Below, one piece after another: positions 50,723 through 59,212 of a DNA stretch of 64,000 bases. The DNA is from an uncultured Oscillospiraceae bacterium (GTDB lineage: Bacteria; Bacillota; Clostridia; Oscillospirales; Oscillospiraceae). Within the stretch, counting starts at the first letter, position 1. Every line of letters begins with the position of its first letter. The translations under genes were made by a program, and so were the position numbers. The notes beneath the pieces were generated by a model. It was not told where the DNA came from. It did no database searches and saw nothing but the letters and a program-made list of their open reading frames with translations. Where the stretch lies: positions 28,376 through 92,375 of the forward strand of contig CANQMO010000009.1 in the NCBI GenBank assembly GCA_947624985.1, in the 5' to 3' direction.

Positions 50723-50785
50723 GTTGGGACGCGGGGACGATTTGGTATGAGCTCCCTGCGTAAATCACGTCATTATTGGAAAAAA

Positions 50786-50814
50786 GAGTGGGACAGTATG
50801 AACTTGTCCCACTC
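50786..50814 (-). terminator. Terminator of rpsO
   Basis: A ten-pair stem (GAGTGGGACA and complement); the minus strand continues with TTTTT. It lies 35 bases after the rpsO stop, so pnp transcription needs read-through or its own promoter. Confidence 0.87.
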
Positions 50815-50848
50815 AAAAACCTTCATACCCCTCAGTGTAAGCGAATGG

Positions 50849-51115
50849 TCACTTACGAATGCCAAGCTTGGCGATGATAGCGCGGTAGCGCTCGATGTCG
50901 TTTTTGGCCACATAGTCCAGCAGACGGCGGCGCTTGCCGATCATCTTGAACAGGCCCATACGGCTGTGATTGTCCTTCTTGTGCACCTTCAGGTGCTCGG
51001 TGAGCTGGTTGATACGCTCGGTGAGGATGGCGATCTGGACTTCCGGAGAACCGGTGTCGCCCTCGTGGGTCTTGTTGGCTTCGATGATAGCGGTTTTTTG
51101 ATCCTTGGTGATCAT
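50849..51115 (-). CDS. rpsO: 30S ribosomal protein S15
   Basis: An 88-residue protein of exactly the normal length. [37 protein letters not shown] and the conserved end [21 protein letters not shown] identify S15, which organises the central domain of 16S rRNA. A good AGGAAGG site precedes ATG 51115. A strong promoter lies at 51206-51234. Confidence 0.97.
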   Translation of the reverse strand: MITKDQKTAIIEANKTHEGDTGSPEVQIAILTERINQLTEHLKVHKKDNHSRMGLFKMIGKRRRLLDYVAKNDIERYRAIIAKLGIRK

Positions 51116-51205
51116 GGTCTTTGCCCTTCCTTTCGGTCATACTAATCCCGGCGTCTGAGTAAGGGGCTGCGCCCCAGACCAAGTCCGCGGGTCCCAAGCC
51201 GTATG

Positions 51206-51234
51206 ACTATAACACAGATTGCCCGGTTTGTCAA
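51206..51234 (-). promoter_or_regulatory. Promoter for rpsO
   Basis: Consensus TTGACA (51234-51229), 17 bases and TATAGT (51211-51206), about 90 bases before the rpsO start. Confidence 0.8.
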
Positions 51235-51258
51235 AATATATTTGCCGGGCCGTGTATC

Positions 51259-53070
51259 TCACTTCCTGAACTGGCTTTTCATGCGCTTTTCGTGGTTCAA
51301 AATGGCCTTGCGCAGGCGCAGATGGTCCGGCGTGACCTCCAGAAGCTCGTCGTCGGCCATGAATTCCAGGCACTGCTCCAGACTCATCTGTCTGGGCGGG
51401 ATGAGGCGCAGGGCCTCGTCGGAGCCGGAGGCCCGGGTGTTGGTCAGGTGCTTGGACCGGCACACATTCACCACGATGTCCTCTTTTTTCGGGCTCTCCC
51501 CCACGATCATACCGGCGTAGACCGCCGTGCCGGGACTGATGAACAGCGCGCCCCGGTCCTGAGCGTTCCACAGGCCGTAGGCCACCGCCTCGCCGGTCTC
51601 GAAGGCGATCAGCGAGCCGGTGTTGCGGCGCTTGAGCTCTCCCTTCACAGGGGCGTAGCTGTCAAAGACGGAGGCCATGATCCCCTCGCCCCGGGTGTCG
51701 GTGAGAAATTCGCTCCGGTAGCCGAAAAGCCCCCGGGTGGGCACCAGGAATTCCAGCTTCATCCGCTCCCCTACCGGGGTCATCTGGATGAACTCGCCCT
51801 TGCGCTGGCCCAGCTTTTCCATGACCGCGCCCATGCTCTCCGCCGGCACGTCCAGCACCACCCGCTCCATGGGCTCGCACTGCCTGCCGTCGATCTGCTT
51901 ATACAGCACCCGAGCCGGGGACACGGAAAACTCGTACCCCTCCCGGCGCATGGTCTCGATGAGGATGGACAGGTGCATCTCGCCCCGGCCCGCCACGTTG
52001 AAGGCGTCGGTGGAGTCGGTCTCCGTGACCCGCAGGGACACGTCCCGGAGGGTCTCCTGCTCCAGACGCTGGCGGATGTTCCGGCTGGTGACATACTTGC
52101 CCTCCCGGCCGGCGTAGGGACTGTCGTTCACCGAAAAAGTCATCTCGATGGTGGGGGCGGATATCTTCACAAAGGGCAGCGGCTCCGGGGCCTCCGGGGC
52201 GCATATGGTGTCCCCGATGGTCACGTCACCGATACCGCTCATGGCGATGATACTGCCCGCCTCCGCCTGGGTGACCGGCTGGCGGCCCAGAGGCTCGTAC
52301 TCATACATGCTCACGGCCTTGGCCTTGCGGACGGGCCGCTCGTTGTGGTAGTCGCAGACCACGATCTCCTGGTTCTGGGCCACCCGGCCCCGCTCGATAC
52401 GCCCGATGGCGATACGGCCCACATACTCGTTGTAATCCAGAGAGCTGACCAGCATTTGGAACGGCTCGTCCACGGGCCGCTCCGGGGCGGGGATGTAGTT
52501 GACGATCGCCTCGAAAAGCGGCGTCAGGTCCGTGCCCGCCTCGTCCGGGCTGACGGAGCAGGTGCCCTGCCGGGCGGAAGCGAAGAGCATGGGGCTGTCC
52601 AGCTGCTCGTCCGTACAGCCCAGATCCATCAGAAGCTCCAATACCTCGTCGATGACCTCATAGATACGCTGGTCGGGCCGGTCGATCTTGTTGACCACCA
52701 CGATCACCTTGTGGCCCAGCTGTAGGGCGTGCTCCAGCACGAACCGGGTCTGGGGCATGGGCCCCTCGGCGGCGTCCACCAGCAGCAGCACGCCGTTGAC
52801 CATCTTCAATATGCGCTCCACCTCGCCGCCGAAGTCAGCGTGGCCCGGGGTGTCCACGATGTTGATCTTCACATCCTTGTAGTGGATGGCGGTGTTCTTG
52901 GCCAGGATGGTGATACCCCTCTCCCGCTCCAGGTCGCCGGAGTCCATGATCCGCTCCTGGACCTGCTGGTTCATGCGGAAAGCGCCGGACTGACGGAGCA
53001 TGGCGTCCACCAGCGTGGTCTTGCCGTGGTCCACATGGGCGATGATGGCGATATTTCTCAGATCTTCCAT
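51259..53070 (-). CDS. typA: GTPase TypA/BipA
   Basis: A 603-residue ribosome-binding translational GTPase involved in ribosome assembly and stress. The G domain shows [17 protein letters not shown] at the start, DTPGHADF (G3) and [10 protein letters not shown] (G4). EF-G-like domains follow, with [20 protein letters not shown] near 360, and the BipA-specific C-terminus closes the protein. ATG 53070 follows GAAGTGAG. The next gene upstream on this strand, galE, has its own terminator, so typA is a single unit. Confidence 0.95.
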   Translation of the reverse strand: MEDLRNIAIIAHVDHGKTTLVDAMLRQSGAFRMNQQVQERIMDSGDLERERGITILAKNTAIHYKDVKINIVDTPGHADFGGEVERILKMVNGVLLLVDAAEGPMPQTRFVLEHALQLGHKVIVVVNKIDRPDQRIYEVIDEVLELLMDLGCTDEQLDSPMLFASARQGTCSVSPDEAGTDLTPLFEAIVNYIPAPERPVDEPFQMLVSSLDYNEYVGRIAIGRIERGRVAQNQEIVVCDYHNERPVRKAKAVSMYEYEPLGRQPVTQAEAGSIIAMSGIGDVTIGDTICAPEAPEPLPFVKISAPTIEMTFSVNDSPYAGREGKYVTSRNIRQRLEQETLRDVSLRVTETDSTDAFNVAGRGEMHLSILIETMRREGYEFSVSPARVLYKQIDGRQCEPMERVVLDVPAESMGAVMEKLGQRKGEFIQMTPVGERMKLEFLVPTRGLFGYRSEFLTDTRGEGIMASVFDSYAPVKGELKRRNTGSLIAFETGEAVAYGLWNAQDRGALFISPGTAVYAGMIVGESPKKEDIVVNVCRSKHLTNTRASGSDEALRLIPPRQMSLEQCLEFMADDELLEVTPDHLRLRKAILNHEKRMKSQFRK

Positions 53071-53110
53071 GACAAACTCACTTCTAATATAGTTTCTGGC
53101 ACAAATCGGT

Positions 53111-53139
53111 ATTTTATCACGCCGCCGCGCCTATTGCAA
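53111..53139 (-). promoter_or_regulatory. Promoter for typA
   Basis: TTGCAA (53139-53134), 17 bases, TAAAAT (53116-53111), on the minus strand. Confidence 0.62.
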
Positions 53140-53158
53140 CCGTCGCGCCGCACAAAAA

Positions 53159-53183
53159 GGCGGGCGCGAATGCCGCGCCCGCC
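53159..53183 (-). terminator. Terminator of galE
   Basis: A ten-pair stem GGCGGGCGCG and complement with loop AATGC; the minus strand then has TTTTT. It is 18 bases after the galE stop. Confidence 0.87.
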
Positions 53184-53200
53184 ACCTATTTTGTCAAAAC

Positions 53201-54211
53201 TCAGTAGCCGTTGGGATTGGCGCTCTGCCAGCGCCAGGCATCGGCGCACATGTCCCGGACGGACCGCTCCGCCTTCCAGCCCAGGACCCGCTCCGCCTTG
53301 GAGCAGTCGGCGTACACCGTGGCCAGGTCCCCGGCCCGGCGGGGCGCGATCTCATAGGGGATCTTTACGCCCGTGGCGTCCTCGAAGGCGTGGACCAGCT
53401 CCAGCACGCTCACGCCCTTGCCGGTGCCCAGGTTGAACACCTCCGTGCCCGTGTGCCCCAGCGCGTACTCCAGCGCCTTGACGTGGCCGTTGGCCAGGTC
53501 CACCACATGGATATAGTCCCGCACGCCGGTGCCGTCAGGGGTGTCGTAGTCGTTGCCGAACACGTTCAGATGGGGCAGCCTGCCCACGGCCACCTGGGTG
53601 ATATAGGGCATAAGATTGTTGGGGATACCGGCGGGGTTCTCGCCGATACGCCCGCTCTCATGGGCGCCCACGGGGTTGAAGTAGCGCAGCAGCACCACGC
53701 TCATAGTCGGGTCGGCCTTGGCCGCGCCGGCGGCGATCTGCTCGATCATGAATTTGGTCCAGCCATAGGGGTTGGTGCAGCCGCCGGTCTCGCTCTGCTC
53801 CGTATAGGGCACGGCGGCCTTGGCGCCGTACACCGTGGCGGAGGAGGAGAAGATGAACCGCCCGCAGCCCGCCTCGGCCATGCACTCCAGCAGAGTCAGG
53901 GTGGTGTCCAGATTGTTGCGGTAGTACATGAGGGGCTTTGCCACGCTCTCGCCCACCGCCTTGAAGCCGGCGAAATGCATCACCGCCGCGGGCTTCGTCT
54001 CGGCAAAGATACGGCGCATGGCGTCTTTGTCCGCCACGTCCGCCTCGTAAAGAGGCATTTTCTTACCGGTGAGCTCTTCACAGCGGCGGATCGCCTCGGG
54101 GCTGGAATTAGAAAAGTCGTCCACGATGACCACGTCGTACCCGGCCTGGGCCAGGGCGACGGCGGTGTGGGAGCCTATGTAACCGGCGGCGCCGGTGAGC
54201 AGGATGGTCAT
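53201..54211 (-). CDS. galE: UDP-glucose 4-epimerase
   Basis: A 336-residue short-chain dehydrogenase that interconverts UDP-glucose and UDP-galactose. The NAD loop is GAAGYIGSHTAVALA at residue 8, the substrate region has VIVDDFSNSSPEA, and SSSATVYG with YGWTKFMIE gives the Ser and the Tyr-x3-Lys catalytic pair. ATG 54211 has AAAGGAG eight bases upstream; an in-frame extension to 54220 has none. It is away from the glycan locus but could provide UDP-galactose to it. Confidence 0.94.
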   Translation of the reverse strand: MTILLTGAAGYIGSHTAVALAQAGYDVVIVDDFSNSSPEAIRRCEELTGKKMPLYEADVADKDAMRRIFAETKPAAVMHFAGFKAVGESVAKPLMYYRNNLDTTLTLLECMAEAGCGRFIFSSSATVYGAKAAVPYTEQSETGGCTNPYGWTKFMIEQIAAGAAKADPTMSVVLLRYFNPVGAHESGRIGENPAGIPNNLMPYITQVAVGRLPHLNVFGNDYDTPDGTGVRDYIHVVDLANGHVKALEYALGHTGTEVFNLGTGKGVSVLELVHAFEDATGVKIPYEIAPRRAGDLATVYADCSKAERVLGWKAERSVRDMCADAWRWQSANPNGY

Positions 54212-54357
54212 GGTTCGCACTCCTTTGCTTACAGTTCATTCGCTCCATTATAGCCTCTTTTCCCTCCGGCTGCAAGCCTTTCCCGGACCACTTCGACGGG
54301 AACGGAAAAAGTTCTCGCCGGTTTTGTAACTTTTCTCTAGGAATTTAGTAACTAATG

Positions 54358-54366
54358 TGATATAAT
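54358..54366 (+). promoter_or_regulatory. Extended -10 promoter before the FG-GAP lipoprotein
   Basis: TGA directly before TATAAT (54361-54366), 40 bases from ATG 54406, with no clear -35. GTAACTTTT (54326) and AAAAGTTAC (54379) flank it as a spaced inverted pair, possibly a regulator site. Confidence 0.6.
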
Positions 54367-54405
54367 GTAAAAGATGGGGCAAAAAGTTACAGGCGAGGTG
54401 ATACG

Positions 54406-55692
54406 ATGAAAAACCCGGCGCGGCGCTTCACGGCGCTGATCTCGGCCGCACTGTTTCTCATCGTGCTTCCCGGCTGTATGGCCAGCGTGGAGGAGCTTTA
54501 CTCCCTGCCGCAGGTGTCGGAGGAGTACGTCCAGCTACAGGAACTGATCGCGGAGCGTATCGACGCGGGCAGCGCCTACGCCGCCCCCACCGGCGGCAGC
54601 AACCGTCAGTCCATCCAGCTGCGGGACATGGACGGCGACGGCACGGCGGAGGCTCTGGCCTTTCTGGTGGACGAGACCCGCACCCCCACCGTATGCGTCT
54701 ATCGCCAGGACGCGGACGGGACGTTTTACCCCTTCGTCATCATCTCCGGCTACGGCTCGGCGGTGGCCAGCGTGGACTACGCGGACCTGACCGGAGACGG
54801 CTCGGCGGAACTGATCATCGTCTGGCAGGGCGGCGGAGACATCCGGCTTTTGACGGTCCACTCCCTGGGCGGGCCGGACCAGGCGGACCAGCGGGAGCTT
54901 CTCAGCGTGGACTGCACGGATTTTCTCGTGTGTGATCTGACCGGCGACGGCGTGGAGGATCTGCTGGACGTGCACATCTCCGGCAGCCGGAGCGGTCTGG
55001 ACCTGTACGATCTGACCGGAGGGGAGCCCCGGTCATCCTCGGCGGCCTTCTCCGCCGGGATCACCGCTCTGGAGCGCACGGCGGCCTGCGCCCTCTCCGA
55101 CGGGACGGCGGCCGTGTTCGTGGAGAGCGAGCTTGGCAGCGAGGGTCTGGTGACGGACGTGTTCACCGCCCCGGACGGGGCGCTTCAAAACATAACCATG
55201 ACGCCTCTGGGCCGCAGCAACACCCTCCGTCCGGACGGGCTTTACGCGACGGACCTGGACGGGGACGGGGCGCTGGAGCTACCCATGGGCGGCGAGAGCG
55301 AGTATCTGGACTGGTACCATCTCGACGCCGGCGGGGGGCTCACCCCGGCGCTCACATCTTATTACTGCCCGTCTGACGGCTGGTATATGGTGCTCACGGG
55401 GCTGCTGACGGAGGAACTGATCCCGGAGCGGAGCGTGATCCCCGGGGATGAGAGCTCACTGGTGTTCACCGTGTCCGGAGACGACACCACGCCCCAGCGG
55501 AGCGTGCTCATCATCAGCCGCCTCACCGGCGACAACCGGCTGGACCGGGCGGAGAGCGGCGGGCGGTTCATCCTGGAGCAGACGGACAGCGCGGTATATG
55601 CCGCCCAGCTTCTCACCGACGAGCTGACCGAACAGGATATAAGAGACAACTTCTATTTGCTGTACGCCGAATGGCAGACGGGCGACCTTTGA
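54406..55692 (+). CDS. FG-GAP/VCBS-like repeat lipoprotein
   Basis: A 428-residue lipoprotein with signal peptide and lipobox LPGC near residue 22. The rest is a series of D-x-D-G-D-G motifs: LRDMDGDGTAEALAFLVD near 75, LTGDGSAELIIVW, LTGDGVEDLLDVHI and LDGDGALELPMGGE, the calcium-binding loops of FG-GAP/VCBS beta-propeller repeats. It lies 16 bases before the response regulator, so the three-gene operon may couple a surface sensor with a two-component system. The role is otherwise unknown. Confidence 0.78.
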   Translation: MKNPARRFTALISAALFLIVLPGCMASVEELYSLPQVSEEYVQLQELIAERIDAGSAYAAPTGGSNRQSIQLRDMDGDGTAEALAFLVDETRTPTVCVYRQDADGTFYPFVIISGYGSAVASVDYADLTGDGSAELIIVWQGGGDIRLLTVHSLGGPDQADQRELLSVDCTDFLVCDLTGDGVEDLLDVHISGSRSGLDLYDLTGGEPRSSSAAFSAGITALERTAACALSDGTAAVFVESELGSEGLVTDVFTAPDGALQNITMTPLGRSNTLRPDGLYATDLDGDGALELPMGGESEYLDWYHLDAGGGLTPALTSYYCPSDGWYMVLTGLLTEELIPERSVIPGDESSLVFTVSGDDTTPQRSVLIISRLTGDNRLDRAESGGRFILEQTDSAVYAAQLLTDELTEQDIRDNFYLLYAEWQTGDL

Positions 55693-55708
55693 CAAGGAGG
55701 CAACGAAA

Positions 55709-56398
55709 ATGAAGAAAGTACTGGTTTTGGAGGACGAGTCCAGCATCCGCAGCTTTGTGGTCATCAATCTGCGGCGGTCCGGCTATGAGCCCATCGAGGC
55801 GGAGACCGGCGAGCAGGCGCTGGAGCAGCTGAAGCAGAACCCGGACATCAAGGTGGCGCTGCTGGATGTGATGCTGCCGGACATCGACGGTTTTGAGGTC
55901 TGCCGGCGTATCCGGGCCTCCGACTCGAAGATCGGCATCATCATGCTGACGGCCAAGGCCCAGGAGATGGACAAGGTGACCGGCCTGATGACGGGGGCGG
56001 ACGACTATGTGACCAAGCCCTTCTCCCCGGCGGAGCTGACCGCCCGGATCGACGCGCTGTTTCGCCGCACGGGCGCCGAGGACCCCCAGGAGGACAAGGG
56101 AGAGCTGCACCACGGCCCCTTCCGGCTGAACACCCGCAACCGGACCCTGGAGAAGAACGGCGAGCGCATAAAACTGACTCAGATCGAATACTCCATCATG
56201 AAGCTGTTCATGGACAACCCCGGCCGGGCCCTGTCCCGGGAGGATATCCTGAACGCCGTCTGGGGCCGGGACTACTTCGGGGAGCTGAAGATCGTGGACG
56301 TGAACATCCGCCGGCTGCGTATCAAGATCGAGGACAACAGCACCATACCCACATATATAACCACGGTCTGGGGCTACGGCTATAAGTGGGGATTTTAA
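55709..56398 (+). CDS. OmpR/PhoP-family response regulator
   Basis: A 229-residue regulator. The receiver has acidic residues in LVLEDESS, the phosphorylated Asp in LLDVMLPDIDGFEVC near 54, Thr in IIMLTAKA and Lys in DDYVTKPFSPAEL. The DNA-binding domain ends with NPGRALSREDILNAVWGRDYF, then VDVNIRRLRIKIE and YITTVWGYGYKW. AAGGAGG precedes the ATG. The histidine kinase follows after 180 bases of a structured element rather than directly. PhoP is a likely but unproved name. Confidence 0.92.
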   Translation: MKKVLVLEDESSIRSFVVINLRRSGYEPIEAETGEQALEQLKQNPDIKVALLDVMLPDIDGFEVCRRIRASDSKIGIIMLTAKAQEMDKVTGLMTGADDYVTKPFSPAELTARIDALFRRTGAEDPQEDKGELHHGPFRLNTRNRTLEKNGERIKLTQIEYSIMKLFMDNPGRALSREDILNAVWGRDYFGELKIVDVNIRRLRIKIEDNSTIPTYITTVWGYGYKWGF

Positions 56399-56400
56399 CA

Positions 56401-56564
56401 GTCGTTTGAATGCAAGCATTCAAACGAGAAGGCTACGGCTCACATACGCGCACTCGCTTGCGCTCGCACACTTCGTGAGCCGATAAGAGTTTTTTCCGAG
56501 GCACATGTCCTCGGAAAAAACGATCTGAATTTATTTGCGCCCGCGGGCGCGAACTCTGCGAGGC
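56401..56564 (+). repeat. Structured intergenic element B (four stems, related to 33318-33588)
   Basis: Between response regulator and kinase: P1 TCGTTTGAATGC-AA-complement (56402-56427), P2 CGGCTCAC with GTGAGCCG, P3 TTTTTTCCGAGG with CCTCGGAAAAAA, P4 GCGCC with GGGCGC, ending GAACTCTGCGAGGC. Compared with element A the P1, P2 and loop bases change on both arms while pairing stays. There is no T run after the hairpins, so it is not a normal terminator. Confidence 0.8.
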
Positions 56565-56579
56565 TATTATTATTATTTT

Positions 56580-58031
56580 ATGGGCAAGCTGCTGGGAAAA
56601 ACACATCTGCGTGGACTGAAGCGCCGCTGGCTGCGGTCAGGCATTTTGCTGACGGTAGGCGTGGTGGTGCTGTTCACGGTGGTGTTCTCTCTTGGCGTGC
56701 GCAGCTACTATTACAGCGCCGTGCGTACGGGCCTGAGCACCAAGGCCCAGTCCGCCGCCAACTTCTTCACCGGCTATCTTTCCCGTACTTACAGCCAGTA
56801 TTACCAGAGCGCCTACCGGTACACGGAGAACTTTGAGGACAAGGACTTTCTGGAGCTGCAATTCATCAACGCCCGGGGCGTGGTGGAGGCGTCCAGCTAC
56901 GGTATCTCCGCCGGGACCGTGCCGGGCACGCCGGACGTAGACGGCGCCCTGGGCGAGGGCCGGACCCAGTCCTGGCACGGACGGCGCAACGGCACCGGCG
57001 AACGGATCATGGCCGTGTCCGCCCCGCTGGTGAGCCCGGACGGGGCCGTGGTGGGCGCCATGCGGTATGTGACCAGTCTGCGGCTGGTCACCCGCCAGAT
57101 CGCCACCGTATCGGCCGTGGCCGCCGGGGTGGGGCTGCTGGTCATTTTGGCCGTGGTGCTGTCGAACCTCTACTTCATCCGCACGGTCACGGAGCCGCTG
57201 GTGGAGTTGACCGCTCTGGCCCACCGTATCTCCGAGGGCAGCTATGGCATCCAGGCCCAGAAGAAATACGATGACGAGATCGGGGACCTGACCGACGCCA
57301 TCAACGAGATGAGCGCCAAGATCGGCGAGTCCGAACGGGTGCAGACCCAGTTCATCTCCACGGTCTCCCACGAGCTGCGCACTCCCCTCACGGCCATCAC
57401 CGGCTGGGCGGAGACCCTGACCTATGACGACACCATTTCCGACGACGCCCAGCGGGGTATCGCCATCATCTCCAAGGAGTCCGGGCGGCTCACCAAGATG
57501 GTGGAGGAGCTTCTGGAGTTCACCCGTATCCAGGACGGCCGGTTCAATCTGAACGTGGAGGCTCTGGACGTGGCGGGGGAATTGGAGGAGGCCATCTACA
57601 CCTACGGCAACCTCATGCGTCAGGAGGGCATGAACGTGGAATACACCCCGCCGGATGAGGACATCCCCTATGTCCTGGGGGACGGCTCCCGGCTGAAACA
57701 GGTGTTTTTGAACATCATGGACAACGCCGCCAAGTACGGCCGGGCCGCCGGGCGCATTCTGGTGACCATCGGCGCCGCCGGCGGCTGGGTCATCATCCGG
57801 TTCCGGGACTTCGGCCCAGGCATACCCCCGGAAGAGCTCCCCTTCGTGAAAAAGAAATTTTACAAGGGCAGCGGCAAAGAGCGGGGCAGCGGTATCGGGC
57901 TGTCCGTCTGTGACGAGATCGTGGCCCGGCACAAGGGCAGGCTGGAGCTGGAGAACGCCGCCGACGGGCGCTCCGGCCTGATCGTGACCGTCATGCTCCC
58001 CGTGATGAACGAAAACGAACTGACCATCTAG
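56580..58031 (+). CDS. Sensor histidine kinase (PhoR-like)
   Basis: A 483-residue kinase. Two membrane helices (residues 18-40 and about 180-205) frame an outer sensor domain. The HAMP region follows (FIRTVTEPLVELTALAHRI), then the H-box FISTVSHELRTPLTAITGW near 265, the N-box LKQVFLNIMDNAAKYG near 380 and the G boxes DFGPGIP and GSGIGLSVCDEIV. ATG 56580 has no close Shine-Dalgarno: the GCGAGG of element B is 16 bases upstream, so element B may govern its translation. It pairs with the regulator upstream. Confidence 0.9.
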   Translation: MGKLLGKTHLRGLKRRWLRSGILLTVGVVVLFTVVFSLGVRSYYYSAVRTGLSTKAQSAANFFTGYLSRTYSQYYQSAYRYTENFEDKDFLELQFINARGVVEASSYGISAGTVPGTPDVDGALGEGRTQSWHGRRNGTGERIMAVSAPLVSPDGAVVGAMRYVTSLRLVTRQIATVSAVAAGVGLLVILAVVLSNLYFIRTVTEPLVELTALAHRISEGSYGIQAQKKYDDEIGDLTDAINEMSAKIGESERVQTQFISTVSHELRTPLTAITGWAETLTYDDTISDDAQRGIAIISKESGRLTKMVEELLEFTRIQDGRFNLNVEALDVAGELEEAIYTYGNLMRQEGMNVEYTPPDEDIPYVLGDGSRLKQVFLNIMDNAAKYGRAAGRILVTIGAAGGWVIIRFRDFGPGIPPEELPFVKKKFYKGSGKERGSGIGLSVCDEIVARHKGRLELENAADGRSGLIVTVMLPVMNENELTI

Positions 58032-58072
58032 GAGCTTCCCTCCCACGGCATATCATTATGAAAGGCACAGGA

Positions 58073-59059
58073 ATGACAAAGCTTGTAAAACCATCCCAAA
58101 ACAACGAAAGCTGCACGTTCCGCACGTCCATCGGCGGGCAGGCGCTCATCGAGGGCATATTGATGCGGGGCGTGGACAAACAGGCCATCGTGATCCGCGA
58201 CCAGAACGGGGAGCTGGTAACGAAGGTAGAGCCGCTCCACCCCCTCCGGGAGAAGCACCCCTTCTTCGGCTGGCCGCTGGTCCGGGGCGTAGTCAATTTT
58301 CTGGACAGTATGGTCAAAGGCATGAAGGCCGTCACCTACTCCGCCCAGTTCCTCCCGGATGAGGAGCAGGAAGAGCCCAGCAAGCTGGACAAATGGATCG
58401 AGTCCAAATTCAGCTCTGACAAGGCGGAGAAGGTCATCATCGGCGTGGCGGTAGTGCTGGGCCTGGCGCTGGCGGTAGGGCTTTTCATCGTGCTGCCCAC
58501 GTTCCTGGTGGGGCTCATCCCCGCCCTGCACCACGGTCACGACGGGCTGCGGACCCTGCTGGAGGGCATTTTGAAGCTGGCCATCTTTCTGGCCTATATG
58601 GCCGCCGTGAGCCGGATGAAGGAGATGAAGCGCATGTGGGCCTACCACGGCGCGGAGCACAAGACCATCTACTGCTACGAGCACGGCCATGACCTGACCG
58701 TGGAGAACGTGCGCCGGGAGAGCCGCTTCCACCCCCGCTGCGGCACCAGCTTCCTGCTGGTGGTCATCATACTGAGTATCCTGGTGTTCATCGTGGCCAA
58801 CGCCTTTTTGCATATCGACAACGTGCTGCTGCGGATGCTGGTAAAGCTGCTGCTGCTGCCGGTGGTGGTCAGTCTGGCCTATGAGCTGAACCGGTGGCTG
58901 GGCAGGCACGACGATCTGACCATCTCCAAGATCCTGTCCTGGCCCGGCCGCCAGCTACAGCATTTGACTACCCGGGAGCCGGACGAGGGTATGATGGAGG
59001 TGGCTATCACGTCCTTGAAGCTGGTCATCCCGGACCAAAAGGGCGCGGACGCCTGGTAA
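58073..59059 (+). CDS. yqhQ: YqhQ-like DUF1385 membrane protein
   Basis: A 328-residue protein. TSIGGQALIEGILMRGVDKQA near residue 20 and YHGAEHKTIYCYEHG near 195, followed by HPRCGTSFLLVVI, are the hallmarks of DUF1385. Several hydrophobic helices occur in the middle and C-terminal third. ATG 58073 has AAAGG nearby; an in-frame ATG at 58058 is further from a site. Function in the family is not settled. Its place before prmC is conserved in Firmicutes. Confidence 0.88.
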   Translation: MTKLVKPSQNNESCTFRTSIGGQALIEGILMRGVDKQAIVIRDQNGELVTKVEPLHPLREKHPFFGWPLVRGVVNFLDSMVKGMKAVTYSAQFLPDEEQEEPSKLDKWIESKFSSDKAEKVIIGVAVVLGLALAVGLFIVLPTFLVGLIPALHHGHDGLRTLLEGILKLAIFLAYMAAVSRMKEMKRMWAYHGAEHKTIYCYEHGHDLTVENVRRESRFHPRCGTSFLLVVIILSILVFIVANAFLHIDNVLLRMLVKLLLLPVVVSLAYELNRWLGRHDDLTISKILSWPGRQLQHLTTREPDEGMMEVAITSLKLVIPDQKGADAW

Positions 59060-59097
59060 AAACGATATAAATAAGCGTAAGATGACCCTTTCGAGGA

Positions 59098-59177
59098 TGA
59101 TCCGCGCAGGGCGGGACGGAGCGACGAAGGCGTGCACAGGGCACGTCGAGGAGGACAACGCCGCCATGCGCAGATCA
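59098..59177. repeat. Three-stem structured intergenic element, copy 2 (before prmC)
   Basis: Outer stem TGATC-C-GCGCA with TGCGC-A-GATCA, then GCGACGAAGG, an inner GGCGT/ACGCC stem with hairpin GTGC-ACAGG-GCAC and GAGGAGGACA on the right side. The layout matches the element at 37948-38033 although stem bases differ. Confidence 0.65.
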
Positions 59178-59212
59178 GCCCGTGACCCCAAACAGGGAGT
59201 GGGATAACAGTC

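Noticed and set aside
48630..50750. Long 706-codon plus-strand frame opposite pnp
   Set aside because: It is an antisense shadow of a certain gene; composition (Gly, His, Asp, Val rich) is that of a reversed G+C-rich coding frame and no ribosome site or family fits.
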